This document shows, in pieces, positions 8,795 through 17,218 of a stretch of 51,262 bases of DNA (positions are counted from its first letter, which is position 1; every line of letters starts with the position of its first letter). Both the position numbers and the translations under genes were made by a program. The stretch is from Mammaliicoccus stepanovicii (lineage in GTDB: Bacteria > Bacillota > Bacilli > Staphylococcales > Staphylococcaceae). The notes below the pieces were generated by a model. That model made no database searches and was not told the origin of the DNA. It saw nothing but the letters and a program-made list of their open reading frames with translations. The stretch covers positions 1-51,262 of the forward strand of contig NZ_PPQZ01000054.1 in assembly GCF_002902525.1 (NCBI RefSeq). The letters run 5' to 3'.

Positions 8795-8823
8795 TTGACA
8801 ATTATGTGACAAATGAATAAGAT
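8795..8823 (+). promoter_or_regulatory. promoter of the DUF485-acetate symporter operon
   Basis: A perfect TTGACA (8795-8800), a 17-bp spacer and TAAGAT (8818-8823) precede the ATG at 8872 by about 50 nt. Confidence 0.6.
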
Positions 8824-8871
8824 GTTAATTAAGTTGTATATTTACGCATCTATTATTAAGGGGGAGTTTTT

Positions 8872-9183
8872 ATGGGGGAACATGATTACAAACGAATTGC
8901 ACAAGATCCACAGTTTAAAGAGCTTGTAAAAAGCAGAAATCGATTTATTTTATCAGTTTCAATATTTTTTATTTTCGCTACGCTTTTATTTCCAGTATTA
9001 ACGGGTTATACAACAATACTGAATAATATTGCATTTTGGAATATTTCTTGGGCTTGGATTTATGCACTTTTACTATTTGTTATGGTTTGGACACTTGTAA
9101 TGTTGTATATGCAAAAAGCCAAATCGTTTGATAAAGCATCTGATGAAATATTAAAAACATATAGAGAGGAGCAACATAGATGA
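8872..9183 (+). CDS. DUF485 small membrane protein
   Basis: A 103-residue protein with two transmembrane helices (about 26-46 and 57-80) and a charged tail. DUF485 proteins (YjcH/YwcB type) are encoded directly ahead of ActP-type acetate symporters and probably help them, though the mechanism is not established. AAGGGGGAG precedes the ATG. The last four bases form the ATGA overlap with the symporter gene, so the pair is translationally coupled. Confidence 0.8.
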   Translation: MGEHDYKRIAQDPQFKELVKSRNRFILSVSIFFIFATLLFPVLTGYTTILNNIAFWNISWAWIYALLLFVMVWTLVMLYMQKAKSFDKASDEILKTYREEQHR

Positions 9184-10727
9184 ACCCATTAGTAGTTATT
9201 ATGTTTTTAATATTCGTGAGCATTACACTACTCATTACATATTTCGCATCAAAGAGAACACAATCAGCAAATGATTTTTATACAGCAGGCGGAGGGTTAT
9301 CAGGTTGGCAAAATGGCTTAGCTATCGCGGGGGACTATTTATCTGCTGCTTCATTTCTAGGTATTGCTGGAGCAATTGCATTATGGGGATTTGATGGTTT
9401 CTTCTATAGTATTGGTTATTTAACTGCATACTTAATAGTACTTTATATTGTTGCTGAACCTTTAAGAAATCTTGGTAAATATACATTAGCGGATATGATT
9501 GCGGCCAGATTTGAACTTAAAAAAGTACGCGCAATGGCTGCTATTTCTTCCATAACTATTGTTATATTTTACATGCTTGCACAATTAGTTGGTGCTGGTG
9601 CGTTAATTCAACTACTATTTGGTATTCCTTATACGGTTGCTGTTATTTTAGTTGGTATTATGATGACCATATACGTATTATTCGGCGGGATGACTGCTAC
9701 AAGTTGGGTACAAATGGTTAAGGCGGTACTACTCATGATAGGTATCGTTATTATTACATTTTTAGTATTGTTACATTTTAATTTCAACATCTCGACGATG
9801 TTTGGTGAAATGAAAAACATTACATCATCCGATTTCAAAGGTGAATTCATAAACCCTGGTTCACAAGGTAAACCACCTTTAGATAACATTTCACTCATTA
9901 TTGCCTTACTATTTGGAACAGCGGGCTTACCACACATTCTTATGAGATTCTTTACAGTTAAAAATGCCAAAACCGCACGTTCCTCTGTAATGTGGGCAAC
10001 TTGGATTATAGGTATATTCTACGTGTTAACTATTTTCTTAGGATTTGGAGCTGCAGCTTTATTAACACGTGAAGAAATCATTTCAGCAAACCCTGCTGGT
10101 AATATGGCTGCACCTTTGCTTGCTGCTAAACTTGGTGGAGATTTGTTAATGTCATTTGTATCGGCAGTCGCTTTTGCTACAATTTTAGCTGTAGTCGCTG
10201 GCCTAGTATTAACTGGGGCCTCAGCATTTGCTCATGATATTTATGGGCAAGTCATTAAGAAAGGACAAGTTACAGAAAAAGAACAAATGAAAGCAGCTAA
10301 ATTTGCTTCATTGGCAGTATCGGTTTTATCAATTATCTTAGCGTTGTTTGCTCAAAATTTAAATGTTGCCTTTCTCGTATCATTAGCGTTCTGTGTCGCT
10401 GCAAGCGCAAATTTACCAGTCATCGTCTTCACTATTTTTTGGAAGAGATTTAATACGCAAGGCGCCATTACTGGCATAGCTGTTGGATTAATCGTATCAC
10501 TCGTTCTAGTGATTCTTAGTCCAAATGTAATGAATCCTGCTGGCACTGCTTTTATAACAATGGATCCGATTTTCCCGCTTTCTAACCCAGCTATTATTTC
10601 AGTTCCAGCTGGATTTATAGGAGCTTTCTTAGGTACATTCCTAGGGAAAACAGAATCCCTTGATAAATTTAGAGAAGTTCAAGTTAAATCGGCAACGGGT
10701 ATTACCACTTCCGATATAACACATTAA
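9180..10727 (+). CDS. cation/acetate symporter, ActP-like (sodium:solute symporter family)
   Basis: A 515-residue SSS-family transporter with about 13 membrane helices. The N-terminal region DFYTAGGGLSGWQNGLAIAGDYLSAASFLG matches acetate permease ActP/YwcA better than proline (PutP) or pantothenate (PanF) carriers. The start overlaps the DUF485 stop (ATGA at 9180-9183). The likely role is uptake of acetate or other short-chain monocarboxylates once preferred sugars are gone, in line with the cre site upstream. A long hairpin terminator follows. Confidence 0.83.
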   Translation: MNPLVVIMFLIFVSITLLITYFASKRTQSANDFYTAGGGLSGWQNGLAIAGDYLSAASFLGIAGAIALWGFDGFFYSIGYLTAYLIVLYIVAEPLRNLGKYTLADMIAARFELKKVRAMAAISSITIVIFYMLAQLVGAGALIQLLFGIPYTVAVILVGIMMTIYVLFGGMTATSWVQMVKAVLLMIGIVIITFLVLLHFNFNISTMFGEMKNITSSDFKGEFINPGSQGKPPLDNISLIIALLFGTAGLPHILMRFFTVKNAKTARSSVMWATWIIGIFYVLTIFLGFGAAALLTREEIISANPAGNMAAPLLAAKLGGDLLMSFVSAVAFATILAVVAGLVLTGASAFAHDIYGQVIKKGQVTEKEQMKAAKFASLAVSVLSIILALFAQNLNVAFLVSLAFCVAASANLPVIVFTIFWKRFNTQGAITGIAVGLIVSLVLVILSPNVMNPAGTAFITMDPIFPLSNPAIISVPAGFIGAFLGTFLGKTESLDKFREVQVKSATGITTSDITH

Positions 10728-10765
10728 GCTGACAAGTTCAGATAATGAATTCTTATTCTCAAAAT

Positions 10766-10816
10766 AAAAAACACGTTCTGAGGTCGTATTCATCCTCGGA
10801 ACGTGTTCTTTTTTCT
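10766..10816. terminator. intrinsic terminator after the acetate symporter gene
   Basis: A 13-bp stem (10771-10783 with 10794-10806, one G-T pair) has a 10-nt loop and T-rich flanks on both sides. Confidence 0.85.
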
Positions 10817-10856
10817 TATAAAACATTACGCTATTCACATGTTTCTTCTTATTTGA

Positions 10857-11993
10857 TTATTTTAGTTTTGCTTTTTGAAGAAATTTAACTTTTTTACTTA
10901 GTGATTTAGAAGACTTTGTTTTCAATGCTTTATTTCTTAATTTAATTTTTAGTGTGCTAGAAACTTGTCCTGATTTGCCAATTTTTCTTGATTTAAGTAT
11001 TACTTTTTTAGTGTGTTTTACTCTTAATTTATCATATCTATTAAGAGCAGCATCAATTGGTTTTTCATTCATTAAATTTGTTAACGTTACTGCATCTTCT
11101 ATTGCTTGTCCTGCACCTTGCCCCATATTAGGCGTTGTTGCATGGGCTGCATCACCGAGTAAGACTACTCTCCCTGATACGAATGATTTAAGTGGGTTTA
11201 TATCATATATATCATGATGCAAAATACCCGTTTCTTCTTGTGCATCTAATATTTTTCTAACCTCTTCAGGAAATTGGTTAAAGTATGCTTGAAGGTGTGG
11301 TTTTTCAAATGATTTATATTGCAAATCATTCTCTTTTGCCGTCATTGTACAAAACCAATAAATTTCATCGTCTTTCAATGGCACGATTCCAAATCGCCCT
11401 TTATGTCCCCAATATTCTAATGCGGTATGTTTATCTATTGGAAGACTTTCTTTAACAACACCTCTAAAACATGTGTAACCTGCATATTTCGGTGTTGATT
11501 TAGGATAAATTTGCTTTCTTAAAGTAGAGTTCAATCCATCAGCAGCAATGACTAAATCGAATTGTTCCTCTACTCCATTTTCAAAATAAAGTCTGACAGA
11601 GTCAGCATTTTGCTTAGTTTCTTTAAGTTTGTGATCTAAATGAATGCGCTCATAAGGAACATGCGTTTTCAAAATTTCATGCAAAACATTTCTATGAATT
11701 GTGATATTTTCTTCGTCATTTTGGTCCATTTTCAACGTATTTAAAAACTCATTTAAATTGCTTCTTAGCTCCATTTTTCTTAATGGTTGGCCTTCTTGTT
11801 CAATTGCATAAGCCATTTTATATGGTTTAAGTGCTTTTAGAACATTACTTCCTATACCTAAACCAGAACCTACTTGATCAAGATTATTTCTTTTCTCATA
11901 AACTTTGACATCGTGGCCAGTTTGATAAAGTAATCCGGCAGTTGTTAATCCACCAATACCTGCACCAATTACTGCAATTTTCATCTTTTTCAC
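10857..11993 (-). CDS. FAD-dependent monooxygenase
   Basis: A 378-residue class A flavoprotein hydroxylase (UbiH/salicylate hydroxylase-like). It has the N-terminal dinucleotide fold IAVIGAGIGGLTTAGLL (about 6-22), a mid-protein DLVIAADGLNSTLR (the DG motif) and the second FAD motif VVLLGDAAHATTPNMGQGAGQAIEDA (about 275-300). The C-terminus is unusually rich in Lys and Ser. The start is a GTG at 11993 with AAGGA 7-8 nt before it; the ATG three codons later lies too far from that site. The substrate is unknown. It stands alone, with a terminator shared with the symporter gene. Confidence 0.75.
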   Translation of the reverse strand: MKKMKIAVIGAGIGGLTTAGLLYQTGHDVKVYEKRNNLDQVGSGLGIGSNVLKALKPYKMAYAIEQEGQPLRKMELRSNLNEFLNTLKMDQNDEENITIHRNVLHEILKTHVPYERIHLDHKLKETKQNADSVRLYFENGVEEQFDLVIAADGLNSTLRKQIYPKSTPKYAGYTCFRGVVKESLPIDKHTALEYWGHKGRFGIVPLKDDEIYWFCTMTAKENDLQYKSFEKPHLQAYFNQFPEEVRKILDAQEETGILHHDIYDINPLKSFVSGRVVLLGDAAHATTPNMGQGAGQAIEDAVTLTNLMNEKPIDAALNRYDKLRVKHTKKVILKSRKIGKSGQVSSTLKIKLRNKALKTKSSKSLSKKVKFLQKAKLK

Positions 11994-12163
11994 TACTTTC
12001 CTTAAAATAAAAAATTTAGATATACTTAATATATAACATTATTTTAACATGAACTTTACTATAACTTGACTATTTCACGTATAAATCTTAAATATTATAA
12101 GATTAAAAAAACAAATCTGACATAATATCTCTATTAGTCAAATTTGTTTTTACATTCATAGGT

Positions 12164-12949
12164 TTATTTATAATAATTTTTATTAATATCTGCTTTCTTC
12201 AAGTCATATTTATCGTAATAATGTTCCATTATCTTACCAATACTCGTAGCCCAATTTACATCCGTAGCATATAAATGTTGTCCTGGGTTATATGGATTCC
12301 ATCTCATCTTATATAATGTATTTTGGTCATTATTAAGGTAGTCTTTTTTTACAAATTTTGCACCGCCGTGAATTGCCTTCTCAGGTGAGGTCCAATCTTG
12401 TTTTCGTGCAAAACTACTGCCTGTTTCAACAGCATCTTGATCAAAAGCACCGATTCCATAAAAATTATAAAATGTTTTGCCGTTCGACATTTTTACACCA
12501 CTAGCAAGTTCTGAATTTCCATTACCTGTTTCAATAAAAGCGTGACTCATTAAATAAATAACATTTACCCCATGCTTTTCTTGCGCATCTAAAAATGCCT
12601 TCTCTTTCCCTTTTAAAACACCTTTATCTTTTAAAATTTCCTTAACGTCTTTTTCTGATATATTCACTTTTTTTGATATATCCATGAATTGTAAATCAGT
12701 TTGACTTTTTTCGATATCCATATATTTATCAATATCTTCTTTTTTAGCATACACAAATTTATTGTCTTTTTGTGTTACAGCAGGAGAATCACTCTTAGTT
12801 TGGATTTGTAATGCTTCTTCATAAGTGTGAGTTTGATAATTTTTAAAAAAAGGTGACTCAAATATGATTAATAAAATTACAAAAACAATAATTATCGTGA
12901 GTCCTAATATGAAGGCAAATCTATCTTTCAAAAACTTAATAATGATCAC
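12164..12949 (-). CDS. membrane-anchored N-acetylglucosaminidase, SagA/SagB-like
   Basis: A 261-residue enzyme with a single N-terminal transmembrane anchor (about 11-30) and an extracellular GH73-like glucosaminidase domain (about 110-255) with catalytic Glu in SHAFIETGNGNSELA. The segments FYNFYGIGAFD and WNPYNPGQHLYATDVNWA are typical of staphylococcal SagA/SagB, which trim nascent glycan strands to their final length. The start is uncertain. The GTG at 12949 sits only 1 nt from AAAGG, whereas the ATT two codons later would have ideal spacing (7 nt). No operon partner is seen; repeat array 1 lies upstream. Confidence 0.8.
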   Translation of the reverse strand: MIIIKFLKDRFAFILGLTIIIVFVILLIIFESPFFKNYQTHTYEEALQIQTKSDSPAVTQKDNKFVYAKKEDIDKYMDIEKSQTDLQFMDISKKVNISEKDVKEILKDKGVLKGKEKAFLDAQEKHGVNVIYLMSHAFIETGNGNSELASGVKMSNGKTFYNFYGIGAFDQDAVETGSSFARKQDWTSPEKAIHGGAKFVKKDYLNNDQNTLYKMRWNPYNPGQHLYATDVNWATSIGKIMEHYYDKYDLKKADINKNYYK

Positions 12950-13142
12950 ACCTTTGTCTTTTTATATATGAAATGTTACTGTTTAAACTTATCTTAAATT
13001 ACATCTAATTTCAAATAGAATCGAGGATTCAGTTCATAATTAATTGTTTGATTAAATTTAATATCAATCAACTCGAACTCAAACCCCCTTATAATTAGCG
13101 ATAATTCAAACGTTTAAAGACAGTAACGTCTTGGTACTTTAT
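12950..13142. other. gene-free region upstream of the glucosaminidase gene
   Basis: An AT-rich gap leading into repeat array 1. It must hold the glucosaminidase promoter, but I see no convincing -35/-10 pair and only one lone WalR half-site. A degenerate first repeat begins at TTGGTAC (13131). Confidence 0.4.
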
Positions 13143-13440
13143 GTTATTCCATGACTTCGCCCATCTCGTGGATTAACTTCTGAGTTATTCCATGACTTGC
13201 TGCATTTCGTGGATTAACTTCTGAGTTATTCCATGACTTACTCCATTTCGTGGATTAACTTCTGAGTTATTCCATGACTTTGCCTATTTCCTGGATTAAC
13301 TATCGAGTTATTCCATGACTTTGCCCATTTCGTGGATTAACTATCGAGTTATTCCATGACTTTGCCCATTTCCTGGATTAACTATCGAGTTATTCCATGA
13401 CTTCGCCCATTTCGTGGATTAAATGATGAGTTATTCCAGG
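13143..13440. repeat. tandem repeat array 1: seven 41-bp units with a 24-bp palindrome
   Basis: TTATTCCA recurs at 13144, 13185, 13226, 13267, 13308, 13349, 13390 and 13431, exactly every 41 bp. Each unit holds an imperfect palindrome TGGATTAACT-N4-AGTTATTCCA (first at 13169, last at 13415) with loops TCTG, ATCG or GATG, then a 17-nt spacer of the type TGACTTNGCCCATTTCG. The spacers differ slightly from unit to unit. The palindrome arms are nearly constant, and the outer arms can also pair across the spacer (TCCATGA with TCGTGGA). The array lies between the end of the formate dehydrogenase operon and the glucosaminidase gene. No cas genes are near. A related array is at 41575-41820. Confidence 0.9.
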
Positions 13441-13450
13441 AGAAGCATCT

Positions 13451-13513
13451 AACCATAAATAAAAAAACGAGAAAATCACTTTTAAACATGATTTTCTCGT
13501 TTTAATTATGGTT
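13451..13513. terminator. long hairpin / repeated terminator-like element, copy 1
   Basis: AAAACGAGAAAATCA (13464-13478) pairs perfectly with TGATTTTCTCGTTTT (13489-13503) around a 10-nt loop. Outer arms AACCATAA (13451-13458) and TTATGGTT (13506-13513) extend the stem. It follows the formate dehydrogenase operon on the minus strand and should end it. The same 15-bp stem, also with a 10-nt loop, is at 28671-28710, and a single arm is at 41500-41514, so this is a repeated element as well as a terminator. Confidence 0.75.
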
Positions 13514-13567
13514 GTACCAATGATACCTCAGGATTTCCACTAATAATAAAATATTTATATCAATAAT

Positions 13568-14035
13568 CTATTCTCTTCCCATTCCTTTTAAGAAACTAAG
13601 TAATAATGTCAAACTTCTGTTTATCTCTGGATCTTTGAGTGCGCCTAATAGTTCTGGTATTGTTGTTTTTTTATTTAAGTTTGCTCTATTCGCAACTTTC
13701 ATACCATTATTAATTCTGTTTAAAAATACTGACGCTTCTTCTAAGTCAACGTCGCCTAATAAAAACAACAATTGACCTAAATTCCCTAAAATACCATCAT
13801 ATTGCTCTTTATTTAGTTCCGTGACAAAGTTTCCTGTAATTACTTTTCTTTGTACAATTGCAGCATGAACTGCGTCTAGTGCTTGCGCTTTCTCAAGTTC
13901 ATTTAATATGTCCATACCTTTTTCAATGGCTAGTTTATTTTCACTAAATTTACCTTGTAGTGCTTTCATGTTTTGTTCAATCTTGTATTCTTTACTTTCA
14001 TGCATACGTCTTATTACTTTTACTCTTTCGGCCAT
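13568..14035 (-). CDS. DUF1641 protein, formate dehydrogenase partner (YrhD-like)
   Basis: A 155-residue soluble, mostly helical protein of the DUF1641 family, with the C-terminal conserved part containing NNGMKVANRANLNKKTTIPELLGALKDPEINRSL (about 107-140). Members are encoded directly after fdhF-type formate dehydrogenases in Bacillus and Staphylococcus (YrhD) and are thought to be an accessory or subunit. Its ATG overlaps the fdhF stop by one base (TAATG), so the two are coupled. The biochemical role is not known. Confidence 0.75.
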   Translation of the reverse strand: MAERVKVIRRMHESKEYKIEQNMKALQGKFSENKLAIEKGMDILNELEKAQALDAVHAAIVQRKVITGNFVTELNKEQYDGILGNLGQLLFLLGDVDLEEASVFLNRINNGMKVANRANLNKKTTIPELLGALKDPEINRSLTLLLSFLKGMGRE

Positions 14036-16974
14036 TACAGATTACCTCCTTTATTAGGGAACGTATAATCTGGTTTATCCCATTTATCTTGAACTCTAAC
14101 ACTAATTTGTGGTTGTCTATTTCCAAACCTTGAATTATGTTTTGGTATTGGGGATTTACCTTTTTTCGTTACAACTTCTAGTTTGGCATAGTTATCTTTA
14201 TATGCTGGTGTATTCGTGTCTTTGTCTACATCGCTATCTGTTACAAAGTTAGGTGCACCTTCGTTTTGATCATTTAATGGAATATAGATGTAGTTTCCAG
14301 TAACTCTATCTGTAACTTGAACATTTACTTCAGCTGTACCAACTTTGGATGTAATTTTAACTCGTGCACCATTTTCAATGCCATGTTCATCTGCTAATTC
14401 TTGAGAAATTTCACAGAAATTATTTGGTAGTTTATAAGCTAGACCTGGAACTTGATAAGTCATATTACCTTCATGGAAATGTTCTAATACACGACCATTA
14501 TTAACGTGTAATGACATTTCTTTCGTTTTCTTAGATTTAACATTAAATTCTAGTGGATACAGTCTTGCTTTACCATCTGGGAAGTTAAATCTTTCCGTGT
14601 AAAGTAATGGTGTATCTGTACCATCATCATTCATTGGCCACTGTAAACTATTAAATCCTTCTAACCTATCATAAGTAATTCCTTTAACAAGAGGCATTAA
14701 TGATTGTGCTTCATACCAAATTTCACTTGGGTGTTTATAGTTCCAATCTGCACCAAGTGATTTTGCTATTAATTGAATAATTTCCCAGTCAGGCTTAGAT
14801 TCACCTAAAGGATCTAATGCTTTGTTTATTCTTTGAACACGTCTTTCGGTATTTGTAAATGTTCCATCTTTTTCAAGAGATGGTGATGCAGGTAAAATCA
14901 CATCAGCAAACTCTGCAGTTTTTGACATAAACAAATCTTGTACAACGAAGAAATCTAGTTTTTCAAATGCTGATCTTACAAAGTTTAAGTTTGCATCAAC
15001 TATACCTGTATCTTCTCCTTTAATATATAAAGAACGAAGATTGCCTTCATGTATGCTGTCTATCATCTGATGATTGTCTAGTCCACGCTCACTATCTAAT
15101 GAAACATTCCATGCCTGTTCAAATTTACGACGTGCTACATCATCTGATACTTTTTGGTATCCTGGTAACGTGTCAGGCATACTTCCCATATCACTACAAC
15201 CTTGCACGTTATTGTGACCTCTTAATGGGTACGCGCCTGTTCCTGGTCTCATATAATTACCAGTAACTAATAATAAATTTGAAATTGCTGTACTTGTATC
15301 GCTACCAATTCTATGTTGTGTTACGCCCATTGCCCAACAAATCGCAACGCCTGATGATTTATGAATCTCTTCAGCAATGTGTTTGAGTTCAGACTGGCTG
15401 ATTCCAGTTGTTTCTTCAGCATATTCTAATGTAAATGGTTTTAAACTTTCGTAGTACGTATCAAAATCATTAACATGTTTAGTAATAAATTCTTCGTTAT
15501 GCCAATTTTGATCGATAATATACTTGGTAACAGCAGATAACCAAACTAAGTCAGTTCCTGGTGTTGGTAAATAATATTTATCTGCACGTTCTGCCATTTC
15601 ATGTTTTCTAATATCAAATACATATAATTTTTGTCCAAGTAATTTATGTGCACGTTTAATTCTACTCGCAATAACTGGGTGTGCTTCTGCCGTATTCGTA
15701 CCGATTGTGATCACCATGTCTGCTTTTTCTAAATCTTCTATTGAACCAGAATCTCCACCATATCCAACTGTTCTAAATAATCCTTGTGTTGCTGGTGACT
15801 GACAATATCTAGAGCAGTTATCAACATTATTCGTTCCGATAACTTGTCTAGCTAATTTTTGCATTAAATAGGATTCTTCGTTAGTACATTTTGAAGATGA
15901 AATAAAAGCTAGAGCATCTTTACCGTGTTCATGTTTAATACTTGAAAACTTTTCAGAAATTAAATTTATTGCTTCTTCCCATTCAACTTCTTGGAAATAG
16001 CCATCTTTTCTAACTAATGGTTTCGTTATACGTTCCTCAGAATTCACATAATCCCAAGCAAATTTACCTTTCACACATGTAGAAATGTGGTTTGCCGGAG
16101 AATCTTCATGTGGTAATACTCTAAGGATTTCTCTATCTTTTGTCCACACATCAAATGAACAACCAACACCACAATATGTACATACTGTTTTCGTCTTCTT
16201 AATCGTTTCTTCTCTCATTGCCGCTTCAGAATCAGATATTGCAAACAATGGTCCATATCCAGTTTCAGCCTTCTTAGTTAGTTCAATCATAGAACGCAGT
16301 AAACCTGGTTTTTGATCAGTCATGTAGCCTGCTTTACCGAGCATGTTATTCTCCATTAAAGCATTACATGGACATACAGTTACACATTGCCCACAGTTTA
16401 CACAACTTGATTCATCTATTGCTTTATCATTGTCCCAAATCACTCTAGGCTGATTACGTTTCCAATCAATAGTTAATGTCTCGTTAACTTGAACATCTTG
16501 GCAAACTTCCACACATCTACCACACAATATACATTGATCAGGATCATAACGATAAAATGCTCCGAAATCTTTCTCATATCCTTTAGATTTAAAAGGAACA
16601 GATTGATGTTCTAAACCAAATTCACCCATAGTATTGTGGATTTCACAATTACCATTATTATAATCACAAACTGTACAATACAATTCATGGTGTTCTAGTA
16701 TTCTGTCCAAAGCTTGTTTTTGTCTAGATTTTACGTTTTCATTTTGAGTGTTAACTACCATTCCATTTTCAATCATCGTGCTACATGCCCGTTGAAATTG
16801 CCCATTTACTTCAACGATACATGAATCACAAGTCTCAATTGGTCCTAAAGATTCGTTATAACAAATTGAAGGAACGAAAGAAATGTCTTCAGCTTTAATA
16901 AAATCTAACAGCCTCATTCCTTCTTCAACAAGGTAATCTGTTCCATCAATTGTTATGATTTGATGCTTTTGCAT
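14035..16974 (-). CDS. fdhA: formate dehydrogenase, molybdopterin/Fe-S alpha subunit
   Basis: A 979-residue cytosolic enzyme that oxidises formate to CO2. In order it has a [2Fe-2S] domain (Cys about 38, 49, 52, 64), a His-Cys cluster region ([16 protein letters not shown], about 95-110), two [4Fe-4S] motifs (CILCGRC...C, about 148-158; CVNCGQC...CPC, about 191-203), a further cluster in CTYCGVGC (about 265-272) and the molybdopterin oxidoreductase body. The active-site position, selenocysteine in E. coli FdhF, is a Cys ([11 protein letters not shown], about C387). This layout resembles NAD-linked FDH alpha chains, but no NADH-oxidising beta/gamma subunit is adjacent. AAGGGGGA precedes the ATG. 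Confidence 0.9.
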   Translation of the reverse strand: MQKHQIITIDGTDYLVEEGMRLLDFIKAEDISFVPSICYNESLGPIETCDSCIVEVNGQFQRACSTMIENGMVVNTQNENVKSRQKQALDRILEHHELYCTVCDYNNGNCEIHNTMGEFGLEHQSVPFKSKGYEKDFGAFYRYDPDQCILCGRCVEVCQDVQVNETLTIDWKRNQPRVIWDNDKAIDESSCVNCGQCVTVCPCNALMENNMLGKAGYMTDQKPGLLRSMIELTKKAETGYGPLFAISDSEAAMREETIKKTKTVCTYCGVGCSFDVWTKDREILRVLPHEDSPANHISTCVKGKFAWDYVNSEERITKPLVRKDGYFQEVEWEEAINLISEKFSSIKHEHGKDALAFISSSKCTNEESYLMQKLARQVIGTNNVDNCSRYCQSPATQGLFRTVGYGGDSGSIEDLEKADMVITIGTNTAEAHPVIASRIKRAHKLLGQKLYVFDIRKHEMAERADKYYLPTPGTDLVWLSAVTKYIIDQNWHNEEFITKHVNDFDTYYESLKPFTLEYAEETTGISQSELKHIAEEIHKSSGVAICWAMGVTQHRIGSDTSTAISNLLLVTGNYMRPGTGAYPLRGHNNVQGCSDMGSMPDTLPGYQKVSDDVARRKFEQAWNVSLDSERGLDNHQMIDSIHEGNLRSLYIKGEDTGIVDANLNFVRSAFEKLDFFVVQDLFMSKTAEFADVILPASPSLEKDGTFTNTERRVQRINKALDPLGESKPDWEIIQLIAKSLGADWNYKHPSEIWYEAQSLMPLVKGITYDRLEGFNSLQWPMNDDGTDTPLLYTERFNFPDGKARLYPLEFNVKSKKTKEMSLHVNNGRVLEHFHEGNMTYQVPGLAYKLPNNFCEISQELADEHGIENGARVKITSKVGTAEVNVQVTDRVTGNYIYIPLNDQNEGAPNFVTDSDVDKDTNTPAYKDNYAKLEVVTKKGKSPIPKHNSRFGNRQPQISVRVQDKWDKPDYTFPNKGGNL

Positions 16975-17056
16975 ATTAAATTCCCCCTTTATTTAGTAAT
17001 ACCCATAAAAGTTATAATCACTTGTTTTATCCATTAGTATCTACAACTTCTATTTA

Positions 17057-17085
17057 ATTATAAATTTACACTTATATAAATACAA
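17057..17085 (-). promoter_or_regulatory. promoter of the formate dehydrogenase operon
   Basis: On the minus strand TTGTAT (17080-17085), a 17-bp spacer and TATAAT (17057-17062) lie about 80 bp before the ATG. I looked for Rex (TTGTGAN6TCACAA) and other anaerobic-control palindromes nearby and found none that were convincing. Confidence 0.45.
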
Positions 17086-17218
17086 ATGATTGTCTAATAA
17101 AAATTGTAAAAATGCTCTAAATTAAATAAATGTTTTCAGAAATTTCTAATAACTTATTGTAACCTTTATGTTTCTTTGCTACTCTATTGTTATTATATTT
17201 TGAAGGAAGGTCTTTATA

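Noticed and set aside
13143-13440. CRISPR array
   Set aside because: Periodic palindromes with spacers look CRISPR-like, but spacers are only 17 nt and nearly identical to one another, and no cas genes are present; the same holds for 41575-41820.
16975-17218. Rex or other redox operator before formate dehydrogenase
   Set aside because: No TTGTGA-N6-TCACAA-like palindrome was found; only a plain promoter is supported.
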